Source: an uncultured Collinsella sp. (GTDB lineage Bacteria > Actinomycetota > Coriobacteriia > Coriobacteriales > Coriobacteriaceae). From it: a stretch of 9,919 nt of DNA. Under the pieces are notes generated by a model. It ran no database searches, was not told where the DNA came from, and saw nothing but the letters and a program-made list of their open reading frames with translations. This document shows positions 1-6,375 of this stretch, in pieces. Position 1 is the first letter of the stretch; each line of letters opens with the position of its first letter. The stretch spans positions 1 to 9,919 of the forward strand of contig USHA01000077.1 of assembly GCA_900554325.1 (NCBI GenBank), given 5' to 3'. Position numbers and translations under genes: made by a program.

Positions 1-47
1 ATGCAGCAGGGGCTCTCAATGTTTTTATGTCCTGCTCATATCGTCTG

Positions 48-74
48 TGCCGGCACCTGGGGACAGTCCTTATG
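48..74. repeat. REP-like repeat copy 1
   Basis: This 27-base stretch matches 3238-3264 at 24 of 27 positions, including the core GGGGACAGTCC and the self-complementary GTGCCGGCAC beside it. Unlike the copy near 3255, the second half has diverged, so no long palindrome forms here. It is a dispersed intergenic repeat; its function is not visible. Confidence 0.6.
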
Positions 75-123
75 TCAAGAGATCGGTGCAAGAGGGATAG
101 GTTGCCTTGCGTCGATCTAAATA

Positions 124-189
124 AGTTGCGGTGAGATAGTTCTTGAATTGGCCTTTTTGGGGCTAAACAGAAACTTTCTCACCGCAACT
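124..189. repeat. 66-bp inverted-repeat element, copy 1
   Basis: The arms AGTTGCGGTGAGA (124-136) and its exact reverse complement (177-189) enclose a 40-base centre. A related element of 67 bases with the same AGTTGCGGTG termini lies at 6268-6334. Read on the minus strand, both share an arm followed by a CTGTTT-containing stretch, so they are copies of one family rather than chance hairpins. This copy lies 27 bases past the stop codon of the minus-strand coiled-coil gene, so it may also help end transcription. A run of six T follows on the plus strand at 201-206. Confidence 0.7.
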
Positions 190-216
190 GAGTTGAGGCG
201 TTTTTTGGCAGCTGGT

Positions 217-1980
217 TTACTTGCTCGCGAACAGCCAGATCAGGATGATTGCCAGAATCACGGCGACGATGCAGACGATGGCGCCGGTGAATTTGATGCG
301 TGAGTCGCGGGTACGCTCGCGCACCGCGTCCTCGGTGGCCTCGAGCTGGGCGACTTCTCGCTCGGTCTCGGCGTGTTCGGCTTTGTCTCGGGCCAAGGAT
401 CCTGCAAGCGACTCAGTGATCTCTGGATGGTCATGCACCTCGGTCGCCTGCTCGATGATCGACTGTGCATGTGCGGCATCTGCTTGGGCGTTGGCGATGC
501 TTTGCTCTTGGTCGCGGCGTGCCTTGTCCTCGGCGGCGATCTTCTCGCGCAGTTCGCGCTGGCGCGTCGTGGCGGCAGTTTTCGCCGTCTGCAGCTCGTC
601 GCGCGCGGCATCAGCCTCAGTCGTCACGGCTTGGTGCGCGCGTTTGGCTTCGGCAATGGGGGCTTGAGCCTGCTCGACGGCCTGCTCGGCTGCGGCAAGC
701 GAGTGCTCAAGGTCGGCGGTGATGCGCGGGACATCTTCTTCGGCTTTACGCAGGGCATCTGCCGTGTCGGAGATCTGCATCGAGAGCTCGCTGGTGCGCA
801 CCGTATAGTTGGCGGGATTTGCCGAGGGATTGCGTTGCAGCTCGGCATACTCATGACGCAGCGTCTCGAGCTGGGCGCGCGTGGCGTCGACGGTTTGTTG
901 TGCGGCGGCAATGCCGGCGTCTCGCTCGGCCTGCACCTTGTCGCGGATGCGCTTGGAATCCTCAAGACGTCGAACGAGGCGGTTGCCGGTCTCGCGCGAG
1001 CTTGCCTCGCGGGCCTCCACGGCGTCGAGCGCGGCCTTCAGGCGGAGCTCAGTCGCGTCATCCTCTGTCTTCATTTGTTCGAGCTGACTCTTGAGCTCTG
1101 TCGCTTTGGCGGCGTGGGCATCACGGTCAATCTCGGCTGCCGCAGCGGTCTTTTGCGCTGTGGCGATCGCCTGACGCTGGTCGGCGACGATCTGGTCGTA
1201 GCGGCCTGCGATATCCTGGCGCGTCTCGAGCTCCTCGGCCTGATCGACAATGCGCTGCTCAAGTTCGGCCAGGTGGGCGCGGGCATCGGCAAGTGCCTTT
1301 TTCGCGGCGTTCATCTCGCGCATGGCCGAGGCGCCCTGGGCAATAAAGGTGCCCACGGCGTTCGCGGTGTTCGAGACAGCGGTCCCCAGATCGCGGTTCG
1401 CGTCGGGGGAGTGCGGGGCGATCGGGCGAGCGGTGTCGACAGCGTCCGCATCGGCAGCCTGCGGCACGGCGATATTGCCGGTACCGCCCTCGATCACAGA
1501 AAAGCCTGCTGCGTGCGGATCGACCGCATCGGCGCCAATCGTGGGATGTTCGAGCTGCAGAAACGAGGGCATGGTACTGCCTTGGTCGGCAACCGGAGTC
1601 TCGCCGGGCACAAAGGTCGAGGCCGCCTCGGCGGCCTCCTCTTCTTCGGCATCAATATCGGCATCGGCCACGGCGTCTTTCATCGCTTTGACAGCATCCA
1701 TCATGGAGTCCATGACGGCATCGAGCTCTTCTTCCGAAGAGACCTCGATGGGGCCCGCTGCTTGCGGGACGTCGTCCTGTACAGGGGCGTCGTCCTGAGC
1801 GGGCGCATCGTCGTTTTGCTCATCGGCGTTTTCTGCGGCAGGGGTTTCCGCCGTAGTGCTTTCGTCCAAGATGGGGTCGTCGATGTCGATACCATCGCAG
1901 GTTACAACGTCAGTATCTGCGATGACGTCTGCGGAATCATCAATATGCTGTTGAGTCTGGGGGTCCAGCTCGTCTGTCAT
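217..1980 (-). CDS. acidic coiled-coil protein with C-terminal membrane anchor
   Basis: I do not recognise a named family. The start chosen is the ATG at 1980 (587 residues), with GAGGAG nine bases upstream; an in-frame ATG six bases earlier (1986) is closer to that site and less likely. The first ~110 residues are very rich in Asp, Glu, Ala and Pro and probably disordered. From about residue 225 to 555 the protein is an Ala/Glu/Lys/Arg/Gln-rich heptad-like region typical of long coiled coils, with one Pro/Asn-rich break (RNPSANPANY). The last ~22 residues form one hydrophobic helix (GAIVCIVAVILAIILIWLF) ending in ASK, preceded by basic residues. No signal peptide is seen. The predicted topology is a cytoplasmic rod tethered to the membrane by its C-terminus. 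Such proteins can be envelope or division scaffolds, but nothing here proves that. It is divergent from the dehydrogenase gene to the right. Confidence 0.8.
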   Translation of the reverse strand: MTDELDPQTQQHIDDSADVIADTDVVTCDGIDIDDPILDESTTAETPAAENADEQNDDAPAQDDAPVQDDVPQAAGPIEVSSEEELDAVMDSMMDAVKAMKDAVADADIDAEEEEAAEAASTFVPGETPVADQGSTMPSFLQLEHPTIGADAVDPHAAGFSVIEGGTGNIAVPQAADADAVDTARPIAPHSPDANRDLGTAVSNTANAVGTFIAQGASAMREMNAAKKALADARAHLAELEQRIVDQAEELETRQDIAGRYDQIVADQRQAIATAQKTAAAAEIDRDAHAAKATELKSQLEQMKTEDDATELRLKAALDAVEAREASSRETGNRLVRRLEDSKRIRDKVQAERDAGIAAAQQTVDATRAQLETLRHEYAELQRNPSANPANYTVRTSELSMQISDTADALRKAEEDVPRITADLEHSLAAAEQAVEQAQAPIAEAKRAHQAVTTEADAARDELQTAKTAATTRQRELREKIAAEDKARRDQEQSIANAQADAAHAQSIIEQATEVHDHPEITESLAGSLARDKAEHAETEREVAQLEATEDAVRERTRDSRIKFTGAIVCIVAVILAIILIWLFASK

Positions 1981-2274
1981 AGGCATGTGCTCCTCATCGT
2001 TGTTTGTCACCCTATGATAAAGTTTCGCGCCGACATCCCACGCGCCGCAGCAAAGTTTCAAAACGTGTTCGATGGCTCGATTTGATAACAATAACTCGGC
2101 CGTTTTATCCAGTTTGTACTTGACAATCCCTTCGCCGAACGACGTGGTGCCGTTCGCCTACCGCGGTCTTTTATTTTCGCTTGAACACGCTAAAGTTGCA
2201 TCTCAGCTTTTGGCGCGTGAAGTTGGGTACGCGCAGTCGGCGGGCGTGCCCGTCGCGATTTGAAAGGACTTTGT

Positions 2275-3075
2275 ATGGGACTTTTCACTGGTAAGACCGT
2301 GATCGTCACCGGCGGCGGCAAGGCCACGCTTAAGGACGGCTCCGCTGGTTCCATCGGCTACGGCATCGATATCGCATTTGCCAAGGAGGGCGCGAACCTC
2401 GTCATCACCGGCCGCAACGTCGCCAAGCTCGAGGCTGCCAAGGAATCCCTCGAGGCCGAGCACGGCGTCAAGGTTCTGCCTGTTCAGGCCGATGTCTCGG
2501 CTGGCCAGGACAACGAGGCCGTCGTCCAGAACGTCATCGACAAGGCCATTGAGGAGTTCGGCCGCATCGACGCCGTCGTCAACAATGCTCAGGCCAGCGC
2601 CTCGGGCGTGACCATCGCCGATCACACCATGGACCAGTTTAACCTGGCCATTTACTCCGGTCTGTATGCTACCTATCTGTACATGCAGAAGGCCTATCCG
2701 CACCTGAAGGAGACCAAGGGCTCCGTGGTCAACTTTGCCTCGGGCGCCGGCCTGTTTGGCAACTATGGCCAGTGCAGCTATGCTGCCGCCAAGGAGGGCA
2801 TCCGCGGCCTGACCCGCGTTGCCGCCAACGAGTGGGGCAAGGACGGCATCAACGTCAATATCGTTTGCCCGCTTGCTTGGACCGCTGCGCTCGAGAACTT
2901 CCAAGATGCCTATCCCGAGGCGTTCAAGGCCAACGTCCACATGCCGCCGGCGGGTCACTACGGCGACGTCGAGAAGGAAATCGGCCGCGTTGTCGTTCAG
3001 CTCTGCGGTCCCGACTTTAAGTACATGAACGGCGAGACCGTCACCCTCGAGGGTGGCATGGGCCAGCGTCCTTAG
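2275..3075 (+). CDS. short-chain dehydrogenase/reductase (SDR), NAD(P)-dependent
   Basis: The 266-residue product of classical SDR length should interconvert an alcohol and a ketone in the cytoplasm using NAD(H) or NADP(H). The ATG at 2275 is chosen because AAAGGA lies six to seven bases upstream; a TTG five codons earlier overlaps that site. Visible motifs are TGGG at residues 12-15 and GSIGYG at 25-30 (a split Rossmann glycine loop), D73-V74, NNAQ at 103-106 (usually NNAG), and the catalytic S156, Y169 and K173 with the normal S-x12-Y-x3-K spacing. Two things are odd. Nine residues (KATLKDGSA) are inserted inside the glycine loop, and the helix-4 position that usually carries the fourth catalytic residue Asn appears to be Gly129. 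The substrate cannot be read from the sequence. Gut actinobacterial SDRs include steroid dehydrogenases such as the bifidobacterial 20-beta enzyme, and this protein may belong near them, but that is a guess from memory. It is monocistronic, with a strong hairpin behind it. Confidence 0.9.
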   Translation: MGLFTGKTVIVTGGGKATLKDGSAGSIGYGIDIAFAKEGANLVITGRNVAKLEAAKESLEAEHGVKVLPVQADVSAGQDNEAVVQNVIDKAIEEFGRIDAVVNNAQASASGVTIADHTMDQFNLAIYSGLYATYLYMQKAYPHLKETKGSVVNFASGAGLFGNYGQCSYAAAKEGIRGLTRVAANEWGKDGINVNIVCPLAWTAALENFQDAYPEAFKANVHMPPAGHYGDVEKEIGRVVVQLCGPDFKYMNGETVTLEGGMGQRP

Positions 3076-3077
3076 GG

Positions 3078-3105
3078 GTTACGCGGTTTTTCCAAACCGC
3101 GTAAC
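3078..3105. terminator. hairpin downstream of the SDR gene
   Basis: A perfect 12-bp stem (GTTACGCGGTTT and its complement) with a TTCC loop begins two bases after the SDR stop codon. No T-run follows on either strand, so it is either a weak or factor-aided terminator or an mRNA 3'-end stabiliser. The position strongly favours a role at the transcript end. Confidence 0.6.
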
Positions 3106-3191
3106 GGCTCGACGCTGCGCGGTCACCAGGGCGACCGCTCGCTGACGTCGCCAGAGCATCGGCGTTGCCTTGGCTGTTGGAGATGATCTCG

Positions 3192-3332
3192 TAGTCGTTG
3201 GGGACGTTCTTAAATGACTAGTCATAAGGGACACTCTTGCCGGCACTTGGGGACAGTCCCTAAGTGCCGGCAGATTGGGGCACTCCTTTGCAAGATGGCG
3301 CTGAAGAGTGTCCCCAACAACTAGTCGTTTAA
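3192..3332. repeat. nested palindromic repeat cluster (REP/BIME-like)
   Basis: The cluster has three layers. A 20-base unit TAGTCGTTGGGGACGTTCTT (3192-3211) recurs in direct orientation at 3219-3238 and inverted at 3304-3323. The outer arms 3210-3238 and 3304-3332 are inverted copies, 24 of 29 positions matching. Inside them 3238-3254 and 3256-3272 form a 17-bp palindrome with a one-base centre and one mismatch (T opposite G). A degenerate further copy, GGGGCACTC, lies at 3277-3285. The 343-base gap between the SDR gene and tgt is otherwise without a gene. The 48-74 copy shows that part of it is dispersed. Elements of this kind are often moved by REP-associated tyrosine transposases, but no such gene is in this window. 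Confidence 0.75.
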
Positions 3333-3375
3333 TGCATCAGTTTCTGTCGAGTCGGTGCTCTTTGCGGGTTGCCCG

Positions 3376-3381
3376 TATAAT
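3376..3381 (+). promoter_or_regulatory. -10 box of the tgt promoter
   Basis: A perfect TATAAT lies 37 bases before the tgt start codon. No good -35 hexamer stands 16-18 bases upstream (the sequence there is near CGGTGC), so the promoter may be weak at -35 or activator-assisted. Confidence 0.5.
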
Positions 3382-3418
3382 GGTTTGCGTATGAACCGCA
3401 ACCAAGGAGTTCCAGTTT

Positions 3419-4558
<1,140 letters not shown>

Positions 4559-4707
4559 GGGCGACAGACACGCTTGCAGAGCGTGGGCAATGGCAAAGGC
4601 TGAGCGGCAACCGCTCGTCACATTTGCTGACACCGGCTGCGCGACCGCTGACCGATAGCTTGCAAGCACTTGATGCATCGTGGGTACCATACCGAATAGT
4701 TGATGTT

Positions 4708-4755
4708 CGGGCGGGTGTTTGGCGCATGGCGTCGACCCCGCCCGCTTTTCTTTTT
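4708..4755 (+). terminator. intrinsic terminator-like hairpin between tgt and the LOG gene
   Basis: CGGGCGGG (4708-4715) pairs with CCCGCCCG (4737-4744) across a 21-base loop, followed by CTTTTCTTTTTC. The GC-rich stem plus U-rich tail fits rho-independent termination on the plus strand. It lies only 17 bases before the LOG start codon and 150 bases after the tgt stop. It would therefore also act on any transcript started in the gap, such as from the weak TTGCAA (4660) / TACCAT (4685) pair. Attenuation is possible but unproven. Confidence 0.6.
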
Positions 4756-4771
4756 CTCGATAGGAGTACCC

Positions 4772-5530
4772 ATGATTAAGAATGAGAACGTCGAGGGCGA
4801 GCCTGCCTACGACGAGACGTACCGCCGCGGCCCCGTGGTCATGCGCGGCCCCATGATTCCTAAGGACAACACCTACGCCAACCTGCTGGCGCCCGAGGAG
4901 TCGACCGACTGGCTGCATGCCGATCCGTGGCGCGTGCTGCGCATCCAGGCCGAGTTTGTCGATGGTTTTGGCGCGCTGGCCGAGCTCGGACCCGCAGTGA
5001 CCATCTTCGGCAGCGCCCGCACGCCCAAGACGGACCCGGCCTACAAGGCGGCGCGCACCGTCGGCCGTAAGATTGCTCAGCGCGGCGTGGCGGTTATCAC
5101 CGGTGGCGGCCCCGGCATCATGGAAGCGGCCAACAGGGGAGCGGCGAGTGTCAACGGCAAGTCAGTTGGCCTGGGCATTGAATTGCCGCACGAGCAGGGG
5201 CTCAACAAATATGTGAACCTCGGTATGGACTTCCGCTACTTCTTTGTGCGCAAGACCATGTTCGTCAAATACAGCTCGGGTGCCATTGTGTTTCCCGGTG
5301 GTTTTGGTACGCTCGACGAGATGTTCGAGGTGCTCACGCTGGTGCAAACGCACAAGGTCAAGCGCATGCCGCTTGTGCTGGTAGGCAGCGAGTACTGGCA
5401 GGGCCTATTCGACTGGCTTAACGGTCCGGTGCTGGATGCCGGCATGATTAGCCCGCTCGATCCCGAGCTCGTGCACATCACCGACGACCTCAACGAGGCC
5501 GTCGACATTGCCCTGAGCGGGCTGATGTAG
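4772..5530 (+). CDS. LOG-family nucleoside 5'-monophosphate phosphoribohydrolase (TIGR00730 type)
   Basis: LOG (Lonely guy) proteins split N6-modified AMP, and in bacteria often other purine nucleotides, into base and ribose 5-phosphate. They are frequently misannotated as lysine decarboxylases. The 252-residue product starts at the ATG at 4772, preceded by TAGGAG with five bases between; an upstream ATG at 4700 would run through the terminator hairpin. An N-terminal extension of about 65 residues precedes the Rossmann core, which opens with VTIFGSARTPK. The family signatures GGGPGIMEAANRGA and PGGFGTLDEMFEVL (the PGGxGTxxE nucleotide-binding and catalytic motif) are both intact. The last 43 codons are present a second time at 9749-9878 with 12 base changes, so the 3' end of this gene seems to have served as an insertion or recombination site. 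The bases from its stop codon onward differ completely between the two copies. Confidence 0.92.
   Translation: MIKNENVEGEPAYDETYRRGPVVMRGPMIPKDNTYANLLAPEESTDWLHADPWRVLRIQAEFVDGFGALAELGPAVTIFGSARTPKTDPAYKAARTVGRKIAQRGVAVITGGGPGIMEAANRGAASVNGKSVGLGIELPHEQGLNKYVNLGMDFRYFFVRKTMFVKYSSGAIVFPGGFGTLDEMFEVLTLVQTHKVKRMPLVLVGSEYWQGLFDWLNGPVLDAGMISPLDPELVHITDDLNEAVDIALSGLM
5401..5530 (+). repeat. LOG 3'-end direct repeat, left copy
   Basis: These 130 bases, ending exactly at the stop codon, match 9749-9878 in the same orientation at 118 positions. Two stretches are identical: 23 bases at 5474-5496 and 21 bases at 5510-5530. Only two of the twelve differences change an amino acid (Leu to Met and Glu to Asp). 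The pair brackets the toxin-antitoxin and primase-helicase genes like the direct repeats of an integrated element. Confidence 0.85.
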
Positions 5531-5560
5531 ATCAATCGTGCTCACGCGACATGAATACGC

Positions 5561-5596
5561 ATGGCAATCTGATGTTATCTAACATCAGATTGCCAT
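5561..5596. promoter_or_regulatory. 17-bp perfect palindrome, likely operator of the toxin-antitoxin operon
   Basis: ATGGCAATCTGATGTTA (5561-5577) and its exact reverse complement (5580-5596) are separated by two bases. The site ends 10 bases before a -10-like TATACT at 5607-5612 and 47 bases before the antitoxin start. It therefore covers the -35 region, where a ribbon-helix-helix antitoxin would bind to repress its own operon. As RNA it would also form a very stable hairpin 30 bases after the LOG stop codon, so it may double as a terminator (the tail TTATATT is only partly U-rich). Confidence 0.65.
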
Positions 5597-5606
5597 TTAT
5601 ATTGGG

Positions 5607-5612
5607 TATACT
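5607..5612 (+). promoter_or_regulatory. -10 box of the toxin-antitoxin promoter
   Basis: TATACT lies 31 bases before the antitoxin ATG, just right of the palindrome. The -35 region would fall inside the right palindrome arm (around 5584-5589), with no close match to TTGACA. The placement supports autorepression by the antitoxin. Confidence 0.45.
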
Positions 5613-5643
5613 GGTGTAAAAGACGAGGGCGAGGAGGTCGCAA

Positions 5644-5943
5644 ATGTCTACAGCAACAGTTAAGCCTACGACGGTTCGAATCGAAGAGGGGCTCAAGGAG
5701 CAGGCGACTGAGTTCTTGGATTCGGTCGGCCTCAGCCTCAATTCCTATCTCAATCTTGCCGTTCGGCAGCTGGTAAATCAGCGAAAGATTCCTTTTGAGA
5801 TTGTAGGAAGGGCGGAGGTGCCCAACGAGGCGACGAGGCGTGCCATGGTGATCGCCGAGGCTCATGAGTTGGGGATTTTGCCGGACGATAGCCTGTCATT
5901 CAATAACGCTGATGAGCTTATGTCATTCCTCGATGAGGAATAG
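5644..5943 (+). CDS. RelB/DinJ-family antitoxin
   Basis: This 99-residue protein should neutralise the toxin encoded two bases downstream and repress the shared promoter. The N-terminal part (about residues 7-50, TVRIEEGLKEQATEFLDSVG then LSLNSYLNLAVRQLV) has the strand-helix-helix pattern of RelB/DinJ ribbon-helix-helix domains, including the typical QRKIPFEI ending. The C-terminal part is acidic and ends in NNADELMSFLDEE, the kind of flexible tail that wraps the toxin. The start is well set by GGAGG at 5632-5637 with six bases to the ATG. A perfect palindrome just upstream is the probable operator. The length is normal and no frame damage is seen. Confidence 0.88.
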   Translation: MSTATVKPTTVRIEEGLKEQATEFLDSVGLSLNSYLNLAVRQLVNQRKIPFEIVGRAEVPNEATRRAMVIAEAHELGILPDDSLSFNNADELMSFLDEE

Positions 5944-5945
5944 CG

Positions 5946-6254
5946 ATGTTCGAGATTAAAGTCGAGGCTCAATTTAAGGTGGACTACAAACGAACGATGC
6001 GCATGCATCCGCAGCTAAAAAGTGAGTTTAAAGCGGCGGTTGCGGAGCTTGTGGCTCATGGGTCACTTCCGGCGGAGTATGGCGCCCACGAGCTCTCAAA
6101 CCCGGGCGGAAACTACAACGGCCACATCGATTTCCACCTATCCGATGGCTTGGTCGATGTGGTCGTTCTTTATCTTCCCCATAAGACTAACCCAGTGATT
6201 AGGCTGGTGAGAATGGGCACTTATCAGGAGCTGTTTCAGGGTCCGCTGGGCTGA
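5946..6254 (+). CDS. RelE/ParE-superfamily toxin, YafQ-like
   Basis: This 102-residue protein is a probable ribosome-dependent mRNA endonuclease. It starts two bases after the antitoxin stop and takes its ribosome site GAGGA from the antitoxin's last codons, so the two are translationally coupled. The pattern KVDYKRTMRMHP, LPAEYGAHEL, GHIDFHLSDG, VIRLVRMGTYQELF follows the YafQ order (DYK...RHP, LP..Y.DH, CHI.PDW, RLGTHSDLF). H48, H64 and D67 sit where YafQ has His50, His63 and Asp67. The Trp after that Asp is Gly68, and the catalytic His87 position is Tyr93, as in RelE (Tyr87). These alignments are by eye. The frame is intact, so it is probably an active toxin, though its cleavage chemistry may lie between YafQ and RelE. 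Confidence 0.85.
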   Translation: MFEIKVEAQFKVDYKRTMRMHPQLKSEFKAAVAELVAHGSLPAEYGAHELSNPGGNYNGHIDFHLSDGLVDVVVLYLPHKTNPVIRLVRMGTYQELFQGPLG

Positions 6255-6267
6255 TCGCCGATTTCCA

Positions 6268-6334
6268 AGTTGCGGTGGAATAGGGATTGATTTGCGGTCG
6301 ATTGGCCAAAAACAGTCCCTATTTCACCGCAACT
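6268..6334. repeat. 67-bp inverted-repeat element, copy 2 (convergent junction)
   Basis: The arms AGTTGCGGTGGAATAGGGA (6268-6286) and 6316-6334 are inverted copies matching at 18 of 19 positions, with a 29-base centre. The family is the same as 124-189. It occupies nearly the whole gap between the toxin gene (ending 6254, plus) and the primase-helicase gene (ending 6376, minus). A hairpin of this strength could slow both convergent transcripts, though no U-run follows on either side. Confidence 0.75.
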
Positions 6335-6375
6335 GATGTGGGCGCCCCGTTCGCTGCTGCGGCCCCCGGTTCTCC

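Noticed and set aside
1..120. 40-codon open frame from the first base, ending TAA
   Set aside because: It has no ribosome site within the window and reads through the dispersed REP-like repeat (giving AGTWGQSL), a typical spurious frame. It could be the end of a longer gene to the left, which cannot be judged here.
373..2085. 570-codon open frame on the plus strand opposite the coiled-coil gene
   Set aside because: It lies antisense to a gene with a good ribosome site, heptad pattern and membrane anchor. Its product has no domain pattern and is rich in Gly, Arg, Leu and Cys, as expected for the complement of a biased GC-rich gene.
2120..2125. Perfect TTGACA as a -35 box for the SDR gene
   Set aside because: No acceptable -10 hexamer lies 16-18 bases downstream, so I do not call a promoter.
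2072..2263. 63-codon plus-strand frame just ahead of the SDR gene
   Set aside because: No ribosome site precedes its ATG, the product has no recognisable features, and it occupies the region that must hold promoters of both divergent genes.
3076..3209. Minus-strand reading that looks protein-like (NVPNDYEIISNSQGN)
   Set aside because: It has no start codon, is preceded by an in-frame TAG, and its first residues come from the repeat unit itself.
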